Notes: generated by a model not told the origin, from the letters alone. Counted from the stretch's first letter, positions 8,522 through 16,801 are shown. The stretch: DNA of 39,610 bases from an uncultured Oscillospiraceae bacterium (GCA_949737515.1 CATJCP010000329.1:1-39610), one strand, 5' to 3'. A program made the numbers and translations.

Positions 8522-8577
8522 TTCCGCTGTATGATATGAACGGACGCTTATCAAGTTAAGAAAGAGAGATGATTTCA

Positions 8578-9720
8578 GTGCGGGTAACGCAAAACCAAAT
8601 GACGCGTACCTTTTTACGCCATATGAACACCAATTTGGAGCGCCTGTCTAAATCCGAGGAACGGATGACCGGCCAGAAATACCGGAAATCAGCCGAGAAT
8701 ATCTCGGACACCGCCAGGGCGTACCGTGTCCGGCAGGAGCTCTTTGACAACGAAACCTATACCACCAACATCCGCGATGCGGACGCCAAGCTTTCCTCCG
8801 CAGAGGCCAACCTCAACTCCATCAACAGTATTATGGTGACAGCCCGGGAGCAGATTATCCTGCGGGGCATGAATGACACCAACAAGCTCCAAAGGATCAA
8901 TCTGGCCCAGGAGCTGACAGGTAACTTGGATGAGATCATCCAGTTCGCCAATTCTGAGTTCTCCGGCCGGTATTTGTTTGACGGCTCCGAAAACGGGGTG
9001 CCTCCCTTTGCGGCGGGGGAAGACGGGATGCTTACCTACCACGGGATTCCTGTGGATTATCTGTATACCAACGACAAGGGCCAGATCTGCTACCTGAAAG
9101 AGATTGACCCTAACAACCAGAATGATTCGTCTAAAGACGGAAAAGTTGTGGATTATTACGGCAAGGATGCAAATGATGTGGATATCAAGGATGGGCTTAC
9201 AGCCAACCCACCTACGGTAAGGGAATATGTCATCCCTGAGGATATTCCCCAGTACGTGGATATCGGGTCCGGCATTACCATGGACGGCAACCGGGTGGTG
9301 GACCGCACTGCCTTTAACCTCACCTTCTCCGGCCTGAAAATGCTGGGGTTTGGAAAGACGGAGGACGGTATTCCCAAGAATGTTTACAGCCAGCTGAAAG
9401 ACGCTATTGATGAGCTGAACAAGGAGAATGGGGAATTTGACCGCTCCCACATGGAGGATATCAGCAACACCATGAAGGTCAGCACCGAGGATCTGCGGCT
9501 GAACATCATTGACATCGGCACCAAGACGCAGTTCTTGGAAAAGACCCTGGAAGGCCTGGAAAACGACAATGAAAACCTGACCAAGCTTCAGCAGAAGCTG
9601 GAGGTTGCCGATATGGCAAAGGAATCCATCAACTGGAAGATGTACAATTCCATTATGATGGCCACCTATCAGTTCGGCTCCAAGGTCGTCCCTACTTCAC
9701 TAATGGACTTTCTACAATAA
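8578..9720 (+). CDS. flgL: FlgL, hook-associated protein 3
   Basis: A 380-residue flagellin-like junction protein. GTG at 8578 is preferred to ATG at 8569 because the product then begins MRVTQNQM, the usual FlgL start, and the purine-rich site at about 8560-8568 is well spaced for it. The N-terminal helix (RTFLRHMNTNLERLSKSEER) and the C-terminal helix (about residues 300-355, ending before SLMDFLQ) form the conserved flagellin-like D0/D1 core. The centre (about 150-270) is variable. It works with FlgK to join hook and filament. The start remains uncertain by three codons. Confidence 0.93.
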   Translation: MRVTQNQMTRTFLRHMNTNLERLSKSEERMTGQKYRKSAENISDTARAYRVRQELFDNETYTTNIRDADAKLSSAEANLNSINSIMVTAREQIILRGMNDTNKLQRINLAQELTGNLDEIIQFANSEFSGRYLFDGSENGVPPFAAGEDGMLTYHGIPVDYLYTNDKGQICYLKEIDPNNQNDSSKDGKVVDYYGKDANDVDIKDGLTANPPTVREYVIPEDIPQYVDIGSGITMDGNRVVDRTAFNLTFSGLKMLGFGKTEDGIPKNVYSQLKDAIDELNKENGEFDRSHMEDISNTMKVSTEDLRLNIIDIGTKTQFLEKTLEGLENDNENLTKLQQKLEVADMAKESINWKMYNSIMMATYQFGSKVVPTSLMDFLQ

Positions 9721-9758
9721 AGGCTGTGGGTATTTTTTGAGATATTGGGGGTGTGACT

Positions 9759-10355
9759 ATGCAGCTTTTAAAGATTGAAAACATTCCGATCCAGTACAAA
9801 TTCCAGGTGGAGCACGCAAGGCTGGAGCTGAAACAATCTGACAATCCGCAGATGCAGCAGTCACGCACCGCGGCGCGACTGAATCTCCAGAAAAAGGATA
9901 TTCAGGTCAGGCTCGACACTACTGAGATGCGTAAAAGCATAAACCTGAAAAGCACCGCGACGATGATAGCGGACGAGGCCGCGAAGGGTACGCAAGCAGT
10001 CCAAAGCGCGATTGCGGATATGGGTTCCTTTGGCGACCAAGTCAGCCAAATTCAGACCGGCGTGACGATTGCCCAGTTGGTTTCGCAGAAGCTTTTCCAA
10101 CAGCCCGACACCATAACAACTTTCCTTCCCAGCGTTGGTCCGGACATTTCCTGGGAACCTGCAGATTTAAATGTAGATTACCAGGCCGGCTCCATTGAAA
10201 CAGATTGGGAGATCGATCAGAACGTCCTGGACTATGTTCCGGGTAAGTTCCAGATGATCATTGAGCAGTACCCGCAGGTTAAAATCGAGTATTTGGGTAA
10301 ACCGCACTATGTTCCTGCAAGCGCGGATCCCAATTATGAGGAGCCTGTGGCGTAA
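9759..10355 (+). CDS. yviE: YviE/DUF6470-like flagellar locus protein
   Basis: A 198-residue protein beginning MQLLKIENIPIQYKFQVEHA, with a KSTATMIADEAAKG helix in the middle and a polar C-terminus. The position between flgL and fliW is that of Bacillus yviE, and the N-terminal strand pattern and length fit that family. Its function is not established. ATG at 9759 follows GGGGGTG by about 6 bases; the GTG at 9753 is less likely. No signal peptide or membrane segment. A 263-base structured spacer separates it from fliW, unlike the tight packing elsewhere in this operon. Confidence 0.75.
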   Translation: MQLLKIENIPIQYKFQVEHARLELKQSDNPQMQQSRTAARLNLQKKDIQVRLDTTEMRKSINLKSTATMIADEAAKGTQAVQSAIADMGSFGDQVSQIQTGVTIAQLVSQKLFQQPDTITTFLPSVGPDISWEPADLNVDYQAGSIETDWEIDQNVLDYVPGKFQMIIEQYPQVKIEYLGKPHYVPASADPNYEEPVA

Positions 10356-10618
10356 GGTTTTCCTTCTTCTTAGGCGTTCATTTATTTGGGATGGTTTCCT
10401 AGACTGTCTCAGGCTTGAAGGCGCCAGGATATTCGCGGGCCGTTATTGTAGAAGGTCCCACTTAACTCTTTAAGCCCGCGGGAACGAGAGGAGATCTGCG
10501 GGGAATCCCTGCGGCCTGGGGTTCCAGCGTTTTCCTTACAACATGACAAATGGATTCCAACAGCTATGCACCGGGAAACCTGCCTGCATAGCTGTTGCCA
10601 TATGAAAGGATTTTTTCC
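10356..10618 (+). promoter_or_regulatory. Structured, GGA-rich leader upstream of fliW-csrA
   Basis: The spacer has no convincing gene. It holds a perfect 12-bp stem (10559-10570 with 10585-10596) with a 14-base loop containing GGGA, and a 7-bp helix (10434-10440 with 10474-10480). Eight GGA triplets occur, the last (10608-10610) being the fliW ribosome binding site. GGA in loops and at ribosome binding sites is the known CsrA recognition element, so autogenous control of fliW-csrA is plausible but unproven. Confidence 0.5.
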
Positions 10619-11044
10619 ATGAACATTCTTACAAGGGATTTCGGGGAAATCGACGTGGCCCCGGAGGATATCATCACCTTTTCCTCCCCCATGTTTGGGT
10701 TTGAGGATTTAAAGAAGTATATCTTCCTCTTTGCGGAGGAGAATACCCATATTGTCTGGCTCCAGTCAGTGGAGAATCCCCACATCTGTTTTATCCTGGC
10801 GGACCCCAGAATCGTGGAGGACAACTACGCCCCCCATCTTTCCGCCGATATCCGTAGCCAGCTTGGAGAGGGGGAGTACCTCTACTGGTTGGTGGTGGTG
10901 GTTGCTGAGGATTTCCGGGACTCCACCATCAATATGAAAAGCCCGGTGGTGGTGAACCTGCAGACAAAGAAGGCTGTCCAGACCATCCTGGAGGAGGATT
11001 ACCCCCTCCGGCGCCCCTTGGCAGCCGGTCAGGAGGGACGCTGA
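10619..11044 (+). CDS. fliW: FliW, flagellar assembly factor and CsrA antagonist
   Basis: A 141-residue protein starting [21 protein letters not shown], with the family core [12 protein letters not shown] and later [10 protein letters not shown] and [17 protein letters not shown]. In Bacillus, FliW binds CsrA and releases repression of late flagellar messages; free flagellin in turn titrates FliW. ATG at 10619 follows GAAAGGA by 8 bases; the upstream in-frame TTG at 10595 lies inside a hairpin stem and is rejected. The stop is one base before the csrA start, so the two partners are co-translated. Confidence 0.96.
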   Translation: MNILTRDFGEIDVAPEDIITFSSPMFGFEDLKKYIFLFAEENTHIVWLQSVENPHICFILADPRIVEDNYAPHLSADIRSQLGEGEYLYWLVVVVAEDFRDSTINMKSPVVVNLQTKKAVQTILEEDYPLRRPLAAGQEGR

Positions 11045-11045
11045 T

Positions 11046-11306
11046 ATGCTGGTGCTTTCCAGAAAAGCCGGCGAATCGGTGATGATCGGCGATATTGAGG
11101 TTAAAATTACCGAGGTTTCCGGGGACCGGGTCAAAATCGGCATACAAGCCCCCAGGGAGTATAAGATCATGCGGAAGGAGCTGTGCCAGACAGTGGAGAG
11201 CAACATCCTCGCTGCCAAGACAGCCCCCTCCAAATCGGATCTGATCTCCTTTATCTCCAGGATTGAAGGGAAACCCGCCAAAAAGGAAGAGGAGCCGGAG
11301 AAGTGA
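11046..11306 (+). CDS. csrA: CsrA, RNA-binding translational regulator
   Basis: An 86-residue CsrA. The RNA-binding strand starts [11 protein letters not shown] (R6) and the second surface is near [16 protein letters not shown] (R43). Length and the polar, lysine- and glutamate-rich C-terminal tail fit the FliW-responsive Firmicutes branch, which is longer than enterobacterial CsrA. AGGAGG at about 11032-11037 lies inside the end of fliW. CsrA binds GGA-containing hairpins near ribosome binding sites, and the leader upstream of fliW has suitable motifs. The gene ends in a hairpin shared with the convergent gene. Confidence 0.97.
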   Translation: MLVLSRKAGESVMIGDIEVKITEVSGDRVKIGIQAPREYKIMRKELCQTVESNILAAKTAPSKSDLISFISRIEGKPAKKEEEPEK

Positions 11307-11322
11307 TCTACTTCTCTCCGGC
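11294..11322. terminator. Hairpin shared by the convergent csrA and PilZ-like gene ends
   Basis: An inverted repeat with arms GCCGGAGAAGT (11294-11304) and 11310-11322, one two-base bulge, spans both stop codons. There is no strong T-run on either side, so termination efficiency is uncertain. It may act as a bidirectional terminator or as a barrier between convergent transcripts. Confidence 0.5.
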
Positions 11323-11928
11323 CCCTTCCTCTGCCTGTTTTTGGCTGGCCATGTATTCGGTGAGTTTTCGCTTGCCTTCCTCTGGGAAAAAGAGGATGTC
11401 GCAGCGGTAGCCGGTGCGGCCGTGCTGGCCAAAGGCGATTCGCTCTAAAACCCGTATCTCTATCCCCCCTAAGTCTAGGGGCGGACCGAGCCGTACCCCA
11501 AGCTGCTCCCCTTCGGCGTATTCCTCGCTGGAGGTAAAGCGCAGCTTGTCATAGGAGATGGAGTATACCTCCGCAGCCCCGCCCCGTTCCCGGGCAGCCT
11601 CCCGTTGGATTATGGTGGCGGGGAGGGAGACGTCCTGGAGGGTTTCCAAGGCCACCTCTGCCAGCTCCCACGGATTGACCTCTACCAGGCGGAGCATGGC
11701 GGGGGAGGAGAGGTATACAATGCCTTCAAATTTCTGCAGTTCATAGCCCTTCTGCATCCGCACCACCCTGGCGCGGGTGCGGTACTTTAATAAGGGCACG
11801 AAATCACCGCGAAATTCCAGGGTTCTCTGGGTGAGAAAGCCCCGGGCGTGGCCCTCGGCCAGGTAGCGCCCGTCGTCGGTCTTCAGAATCGCGGGAAAGT
11901 ACTCCCGGGGGACGTACACATCCATCAT
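11308..11928 (-). CDS. Divergent PilZ-like protein (tentative)
   Basis: A 206-residue soluble protein, the only minus-strand gene inside the flagellar block. The C-terminal half has the strand pattern of a PilZ domain: SISYDKLRF, then GEQLGVRL, then a GYRCDILFF strand near the end. The N-terminal half (GFLTQRTLEF to YLSSPAM) could be a YcgR-like beta domain. The canonical c-di-GMP residues (RxxxR and DxSxxG) are not clearly present, so ligand binding is doubtful. The start is ambiguous: AAAAGGAG directly abuts ATG 11928; ATG 11925 and GTG 11919 have better spacing. The family call is tentative. Confidence 0.5.
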   Translation of the reverse strand: MMDVYVPREYFPAILKTDDGRYLAEGHARGFLTQRTLEFRGDFVPLLKYRTRARVVRMQKGYELQKFEGIVYLSSPAMLRLVEVNPWELAEVALETLQDVSLPATIIQREAARERGGAAEVYSISYDKLRFTSSEEYAEGEQLGVRLGPPLDLGGIEIRVLERIAFGQHGRTGYRCDILFFPEEGKRKLTEYMASQKQAEEGAGEK

Positions 11929-11962
11929 CTCCTTTTCCGCTTTTGCGGGGTCCCTATAAAGG

Positions 11963-11981
11963 GTTTACTTTTATTGTAAAC
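11963..11981. promoter_or_regulatory. Operator-like palindrome upstream of the PilZ-like gene
   Basis: GTTTAC (11963-11968) and GTAAAC (11976-11981) form an inverted repeat with a 7-base spacer. It lies in the intergenic space between divergent genes, about 35 bases upstream of the minus-strand start, and overlaps a possible minus-strand -35 (TTTACA). The regulator is unknown. Confidence 0.3.
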
Positions 11982-12054
11982 AAAACGGAGGAAAATTACA
12001 ACAGGTCTGCAGAAATGATTTTTGCGGACTAGCTGGGTGGAGCACTGAGGCATA

Positions 12055-12080
12055 CCGGCATTTTTCCGGCAAAATGCCGG
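12055..12080 (+). other. Perfect 10-bp hairpin upstream of the second FlgN-like gene
   Basis: CCGGCATTTT (12055-12064) pairs with AAAATGCCGG (12071-12080) around a 6-base loop, about 19 bases before the ribosome binding site of the next gene. There is no T-run, so it is more likely a leader element or an operator than a terminator. Confidence 0.45.
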
Positions 12081-12114
12081 CAAATTGATTACAGAAACAA
12101 GGAGTTGCTCAGCT

Positions 12115-12594
12115 ATGAACAAAATCGGGACACTCTGCCAGCTGCTGGAGGATAAAAAGGCCCTTTTCCACGAATATGAGGACGCGACGGAGAAGCTGCT
12201 GACAGTGGATGTAGATGAAATGGAAAACCAGATGAACCGCAGGCAGAAGTTAATTGCCCAGATAGACTACATTGACGCGCGCCTGCGGGAGACCGCCCAG
12301 GGAATGAACGATCTTTCAGAGGCGGCCTGGGCGGCAGTGCGGATGCAGACGGCCAAGGCTGAGCTTTCCCAGGAGTTGTGGCCGGTATATGAGAAGGCCC
12401 AGGAAATGTATGCAGTGGCCAACCGCATCCGGCTCAACGAACCGCTGGTGATGGACCGGATTGAAGAGGAGCTGGAGCATCTTTCGGAGAAGATACGTGA
12501 GACCAACCGCAGCGTCAGCGCAAAGGCCGCCCGTTTTTCCAGCGCCTTTAATGTGGGGCTGGGAACAGGCAGGGAACGTTCCAGGCATATATAA
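12115..12594 (+). CDS. Second FlgN-like coiled-coil protein upstream of fliD
   Basis: A 159-residue, almost entirely helical, charged protein (for example LLEDKKALFHEYEDATEKLL at 10-29 and MDRIEEELEHLSEKI near 110-125). Its size and heptad pattern resemble FlgN/FliT-type export chaperones, but no diagnostic motif is seen. Position directly before fliD suggests a chaperone for the filament cap; that is inference. ATG at 12115 follows AAGGAG (12099-12104) by 10 bases; the longer in-frame TTG at 12085 has no ribosome binding site. fliD follows after 112 bases with its own promoter candidate, so this gene may belong to a separate transcript. Confidence 0.65.
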   Translation: MNKIGTLCQLLEDKKALFHEYEDATEKLLTVDVDEMENQMNRRQKLIAQIDYIDARLRETAQGMNDLSEAAWAAVRMQTAKAELSQELWPVYEKAQEMYAVANRIRLNEPLVMDRIEEELEHLSEKIRETNRSVSAKAARFSSAFNVGLGTGRERSRHI

Positions 12595-12638
12595 ATCTTT
12601 ATTATTTGGCTTTTTTATGAACTTTTTTTCTTGCTGGC

Positions 12639-12665
12639 TTTATTTTTAGGAAAAACGTCCGATTA
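12639..12665 (+). promoter_or_regulatory. Candidate sigma-28 promoter of fliD
   Basis: TTTATTTT (12639-12646), 11 bases, TCCGATTA (12658-12665): 5 of 8 and 6 of 8 matches to TAAAGTTT-N11-GCCGATAA with exact spacing. The fliD start is 41 bases downstream. Support is moderate because the -35 box lies in a T-rich region. Confidence 0.45.
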
Positions 12666-12706
12666 GATTTTTAGGCAAATAATCGCTTTGTAAGGAGGCG
12701 TTTTTT

Positions 12707-15700
12707 ATGAATGTAAATACAACCAATACCTACAGTACCAGTTCCGCCACCAACAAGGGTATGTCGGGCATGATCTCCGGTATGGACACCGAGAGCATGG
12801 TGGAGCAGATGCTCTCCGGCACCCAGAACAAGATTGATAAGCAGGAACAGGAAAAACAGAAGATCATCTGGCAACAGCTGAAATACCGGGAGATTATCTC
12901 CGAACTCAATAAGTTCCAGGATACCTTCTTTGGAAGCACATCCTCCACCAATCTGGGCAGCATTGATTTCTTCAATGCCATGTCGGTGTATTCCTCCTCC
13001 AAGGCCTTTTCCGCTATAGCCACCTCCGACGCGGCTATGGGGAACACCTCTGTCCGGGTGGGCCAGCTGGCTACTGCAAGCTACCTGAAATCCGGCCAGA
13101 CTGTAAGCGGGAGGATGACCGGATCCAAGGCAATGGATTTGTCCGCCCTGAAGCGGGAGGTCGTCTTTAACGTGGGCGGCGAGGAAGTTAAGGTGGGGCT
13201 CAATGCCCTCACCGGAGAAACAGACCAGGAAAAGATGGAAAACCTGGCCAAGCAGCTAAACGACAACGCCGATTTTAAGGCCAAGGGCCTCAGTGCAGAG
13301 ATTAAGGAAGGCAAGCTCCAGATTGCCGGAAAGGAATTTTCCATTTCCGCCAAGTCCAGCGCTCTGGGGATGAATATGCTGGGCGTCACCGCCGGACAGA
13401 AGTCGACGGAGGGCTCTCTGACCGCTGCGCCGGATGTGGATGCGGCCGTCTCCTTTAAGGTGGAGCTCAACGGCATCAGCCGCACCATCAGTCTGGACGG
13501 GCTGGACGAGAACAGCAGCGAGAATGACGTTGTCAAAAAGGTTCAGGAACAGGTGGACAGGGAATTCGGCAAGGGCTGGATCACTGTGGAAAACAAAGGC
13601 GGCAGGTTCTCCCTGACCACTGGGGGCAAGGGCAACGTTGCTACCATTACCGGCGACCAGTCTAATCTGAGCCTTTTGGGGGTTCAGAGCGGGCAATCCA
13701 ACAAGATCGCCCGGAGCCAGATGCTGAAGGACACGCAGTTCGCCACCGCTCTTCAGGGGGATAAGTTTGAATTTTCCATTAACGGCGTTGATTTTAAGTT
13801 TGACGGCGAGAGCACCATCAACGATGTGATTAAGACAGTCAACAGCAGCAAGGCCGGTGTAAGGCTTACATACAGCGACCTTGAGGATAAGTTTACCATT
13901 GAGGCTACAGAGACCGGCGCGGGCCGCTCCATTGATCTGACACAGAAGAGCGGAAACCTTCTCAACGCCATGTTCGGCGATATCAAGGGGCTGAAAAGCG
14001 GTTCTGACGTCAACAGCCGTCAGCTGGTCAAGAACTCTGCTGTGGGCGGGGACGCCGGGGATTATGAGGATTCCTTTGAGGGAGGTTATTTCTCCTTCAA
14101 GGTGGACGGCAAGGCTTACAGCATCAGCATTCCCAAGGACACTTCCCGGGATGACGCCGTTAAGCTGATCAATGAGGGCTTGGCAACCCGTTTTGGATAC
14201 GGTGCGGACGGCAAGCAGGCAATTGAACTGACCGGGAATAAGACAAACGGCTATAAGATGGAGGTCCGCAATGGCTCCAAAATCTCCTTTGACGACGTGC
14301 TCCCCAACAGCAAAGTGGAAGGGACCGACGCGGAAAAGCTGAAAGAAGCCGCAAAGAGCTCCCTTCATGTGGCCTTTGGATTTAACGGTGTGGACAATGT
14401 TGTAAAGGAAGAGGAGATCGCCACACTTACCCTGAAAGATATCGGGATTGCCAACGCCAAAAATCCCGATATGACAATTGCAGACTATATGGACTCTTTA
14501 AAGACATCCAGCAGCTCTGCCGGCGAACTCACCGCCACCTTTGAGGACGGCAGAATTGTCCTGACCGCTGACGGGAACGGGTATGTGGGCCGCAACACCA
14601 CGGAATATCCTGAACTGGCGGAGCTGTTCGGCGGCAACATCCAGATAAACAAATCCGCGGGCAGCGATGCAGTGGAGATTGTGGAAGGGCAGAACGCCAT
14701 TGCGGAGATCAACGGCGTTGTGATTGAACGCAGCACCAATACCTTTACAACCGCAGGGATGACCATTACCCTCAACGAGCCGACGGAAACCATGCCCACC
14801 TTAAAGGCTACAGGCACTCCCAATGAATATGAAGACCAATATGGAACCATTTATAAATTTACAGCAAACGGACAGATTTTAGACGGAAACGATAAGGCCA
14901 TGGACGCCTACAAGGGTATGACGGGGCTTAAAGTGGTAGACGGGAAAATTGTCAACGCCAGCGGCGATAAGGTCATCGGCGGTTCCACTGAAACCATCTC
15001 AACTTCCCGCAACACTGACAAGATCGTAGAGGGGCTGAAATCCTTTGTGGAGCAGTACAACTCCATGATCGACAAGCTCAATGGGTTGATCCACGCAGAC
15101 GCCACCTACCGGGATTATCCCCCCCTGACCAGCGCCCAGAAAAAGGAGATGTCCGAGAAGGAGATCGAACTGTGGGAAGAAAAAGCCCAGGAAGGCCTGC
15201 TGCGCAACGACAGCGACATTTCCTCCTTCCTCCAGAATATGCGCACCGCCCTTTACTCCAAGCCGGAGGGCGCCGAGTACGCCCTGTATGACCTCGGTAT
15301 TGAGAGCAGCAGCGAGTGGAGGGATTACGGCAAGCTGGAATTCGACGAGGCCAAGGTCCGCTCTATGGTAGAGGCCAACCCCCAGGCTGTCCAGGAGCTG
15401 TTTACCAACGCCACCAACGGCCTGGCAACCCTGATGAACAAGGAACTGGACCGCACTGCCAAGACCAGCTCCAGCAGCGCCGGTACCCTGGTGGAAAAGG
15501 CAGGCGTACAGGGCAAGGCCACTGCCATCACCAACCAGATGACCCAGCGGCTGATTTCCATCAACGAGCGGATCGACGAGCTGAAAAAGAAATACCAGAC
15601 CGAGAAGACCCGCTATTGGAACCAATTCAACGCCATGGAAAAAGCGCTTGCCAATATGAGCAGCCAGAGCTCCTGGCTGGCGATGCAGTTCTCCTATTAA
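12707..15700 (+). CDS. fliD: FliD, filament cap protein, unusually large (997 aa)
   Basis: The secreted pentameric or hexameric cap that folds flagellin at the filament tip. The N-terminal FliD domain is clear (GMDTESMVEQML, residues 25-36, then a coiled coil). The C-terminal FliD domain runs from about residue 769 (DKIVEGLKSFVEQYNSMID) to the terminal coiled coil. Between them lie repeated modules of about 100 residues starting near 147, 246, 350 and 458. The third contains a classic flagellin-IN motif (FSINGVDFKF and STINDVIKTVNSSKAGVRL). Common FliD proteins are about 450-500 residues, so this one is doubled by surface domains. The start follows TAAGGAGG by 8 bases. fliS follows. Confidence 0.95.
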   Translation: MNVNTTNTYSTSSATNKGMSGMISGMDTESMVEQMLSGTQNKIDKQEQEKQKIIWQQLKYREIISELNKFQDTFFGSTSSTNLGSIDFFNAMSVYSSSKAFSAIATSDAAMGNTSVRVGQLATASYLKSGQTVSGRMTGSKAMDLSALKREVVFNVGGEEVKVGLNALTGETDQEKMENLAKQLNDNADFKAKGLSAEIKEGKLQIAGKEFSISAKSSALGMNMLGVTAGQKSTEGSLTAAPDVDAAVSFKVELNGISRTISLDGLDENSSENDVVKKVQEQVDREFGKGWITVENKGGRFSLTTGGKGNVATITGDQSNLSLLGVQSGQSNKIARSQMLKDTQFATALQGDKFEFSINGVDFKFDGESTINDVIKTVNSSKAGVRLTYSDLEDKFTIEATETGAGRSIDLTQKSGNLLNAMFGDIKGLKSGSDVNSRQLVKNSAVGGDAGDYEDSFEGGYFSFKVDGKAYSISIPKDTSRDDAVKLINEGLATRFGYGADGKQAIELTGNKTNGYKMEVRNGSKISFDDVLPNSKVEGTDAEKLKEAAKSSLHVAFGFNGVDNVVKEEEIATLTLKDIGIANAKNPDMTIADYMDSLKTSSSSAGELTATFEDGRIVLTADGNGYVGRNTTEYPELAELFGGNIQINKSAGSDAVEIVEGQNAIAEINGVVIERSTNTFTTAGMTITLNEPTETMPTLKATGTPNEYEDQYGTIYKFTANGQILDGNDKAMDAYKGMTGLKVVDGKIVNASGDKVIGGSTETISTSRNTDKIVEGLKSFVEQYNSMIDKLNGLIHADATYRDYPPLTSAQKKEMSEKEIELWEEKAQEGLLRNDSDISSFLQNMRTALYSKPEGAEYALYDLGIESSSEWRDYGKLEFDEAKVRSMVEANPQAVQELFTNATNGLATLMNKELDRTAKTSSSSAGTLVEKAGVQGKATAITNQMTQRLISINERIDELKKKYQTEKTRYWNQFNAMEKALANMSSQSSWLAMQFSY

Positions 15701-15801
15701 GATTGATATGCAATAAGGGGGAGGGCCAGCGGCCTTAGGGCACAGGTTTCCCCCTACAGCCGGAAAGGCTCCGCCGAGATTGATAGATGAGGTGAACCCA
15801 G

Positions 15802-16200
15802 ATGCAAAAGAACCCCTACCAGGCCTACAAGCAGCAGTCAGTTATGACGATGACCCAAGGGGAGATGCTCAATAAGCTGTTTGAGGAAACGGTGAAGCAG
15901 CTCAGCTTTGCAGAAGTTTATATGAAGGACAAGGACTATACCAAAACAAACGACGCCCTTCAGCGCGCCCAGCGCATTCTCAACCACCTAAAAGCCACCC
16001 TCAATTTCGACTATGATATCTCCAACAATCTGGCTTCGCTGTACGACTTTTTTGTGGCCAAGATTGTGGAAGCCAACGTAAAGAAAAAGCCGGAGCCTAT
16101 TGGGGAAATCCTGCCCCTGATCAAAGATCTCCAGGAGACCTTTATCCAGGCCGACAAAAAGGCCCGGGGCCAGGCCCCTGCGCCGGCTGCGGCGCCCTGA
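15802..16200 (+). CDS. fliS: FliS, flagellin export chaperone
   Basis: A 132-residue helical chaperone that binds the flagellin C-terminus and blocks premature filament assembly. The family start NPYQAYKQQSVMTMTQGEML (residues 3-22) is clear, followed by helices through FDYDISNNLASLYDFF. The tail is Ala/Pro-rich (APAPAAAP). GAGGTGA precedes the ATG at a good distance. The 101-base spacer after fliD holds an AGGGGGA/TCCCCCT inverted repeat. No flagellin gene is next to it here. Confidence 0.95.
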   Translation: MQKNPYQAYKQQSVMTMTQGEMLNKLFEETVKQLSFAEVYMKDKDYTKTNDALQRAQRILNHLKATLNFDYDISNNLASLYDFFVAKIVEANVKKKPEPIGEILPLIKDLQETFIQADKKARGQAPAPAAAP

Positions 16201-16264
16201 TTCCCTTAGATGAAACGCTTAGCCACGTCACTGCCTGTTGGATTTTGGAAAGAAGTGGTTGTCC

Positions 16265-16606
16265 ATGATCGGTTCCCGATTGTGTGAATTGCGGAAACAC
16301 TGGAATATGACTCAGAAGGACCTGGCGGAAAAGCTTTCGGTCTCGGTCAATTCCATCTCCATGTATGAACGCGGGCAGAGTACCCCCACAGATGATGTGA
16401 AGGTGAAGATCGCGCAGCTGTTCCATGTGTCCTTGGACTACCTGATGGGAAACACAGAACAGCCCCCCGATGTTCAGCCGTCCCTGCATTCGGAATTCCT
16501 GGTGTTCCAATCCGTACCCCCAGAGGCAAAGGCGGAGATCCAGCGCTTTGCCGATTACCTGAAAGAAAAATATCACATTGAATGTTCCTGCTACTCGGTG
16601 CTTTAA
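16265..16606 (+). CDS. XRE-family HTH transcriptional regulator
   Basis: A 113-residue protein. Residues 4-60 form a Cro/C1-type helix-turn-helix: RLCELRKHWNMTQKDLAEKL, then SVNSISMYERGQSTP, then IAQLFHVSLDYLMG. The C-terminal helix (PEAKAEIQRFADYLKEKY) is likely for dimerisation. ATG at 16265 is chosen because MIGSRLCELR is the usual beginning of this family; the upstream TTG codons at 16238 and 16259 are less likely. It lies just after fliS and before a terminator, and upstream of the giant secreted protein and sortase. It may regulate either side; the target is not evident. This small regulator family is also common in phages, but no phage genes are seen here. Confidence 0.88.
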   Translation: MIGSRLCELRKHWNMTQKDLAEKLSVSVNSISMYERGQSTPTDDVKVKIAQLFHVSLDYLMGNTEQPPDVQPSLHSEFLVFQSVPPEAKAEIQRFADYLKEKYHIECSCYSVL

Positions 16607-16647
16607 AGCCTGTGCTTTGGCCGGATGCAGCGGGAGTTACAGCGCTT

Positions 16648-16686
16648 GGGAGGGCGCGGCTTTTATGGCCGCATCCTCTCTTTTTT
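16648..16686 (+). terminator. Rho-independent terminator after the XRE gene
   Basis: A stem GAGG-gc-GCGGC (16650-16660) pairs with GCCGC-at-CCTC (16668-16678) and is followed by TCTTTTTT. It ends the flagellar block before the giant-protein operon. The rest of the 304-base gap (16687-16910) holds a perfect 9-bp hairpin (16697-16705 with 16719-16727), AT-rich DNA and promoter candidates, but no gene. Confidence 0.75.
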
Positions 16687-16774
16687 GTTGGATGTAAAAA
16701 TCTGGATTGTATGATTTGCCAGATTTTGGGTCCTGTCATTTCGCCTCTTTTTTTGTAAATTTTTCGCTGGGCCC

Positions 16775-16801
16775 TTTCGTTTTCGTTTTTTCTGCCGATT
16801 A
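16775..16801 (+). promoter_or_regulatory. Candidate sigma-28 promoter of the giant protein-sortase operon
   Basis: TTTCGTTT (16775-16782), 11 bases, GCCGATTA (16794-16801): 5 of 8 and 7 of 8 matches to TAAAGTTT-N11-GCCGATAA, exact spacing. A second -10-like word, GACGATAA at 16858-16865, lies in a ten-base string (ACGATAATAT, 16859-16868) identical to that in the flgM promoter, but its -35 is poor. One of the two probably drives the operon. Confidence 0.45.
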
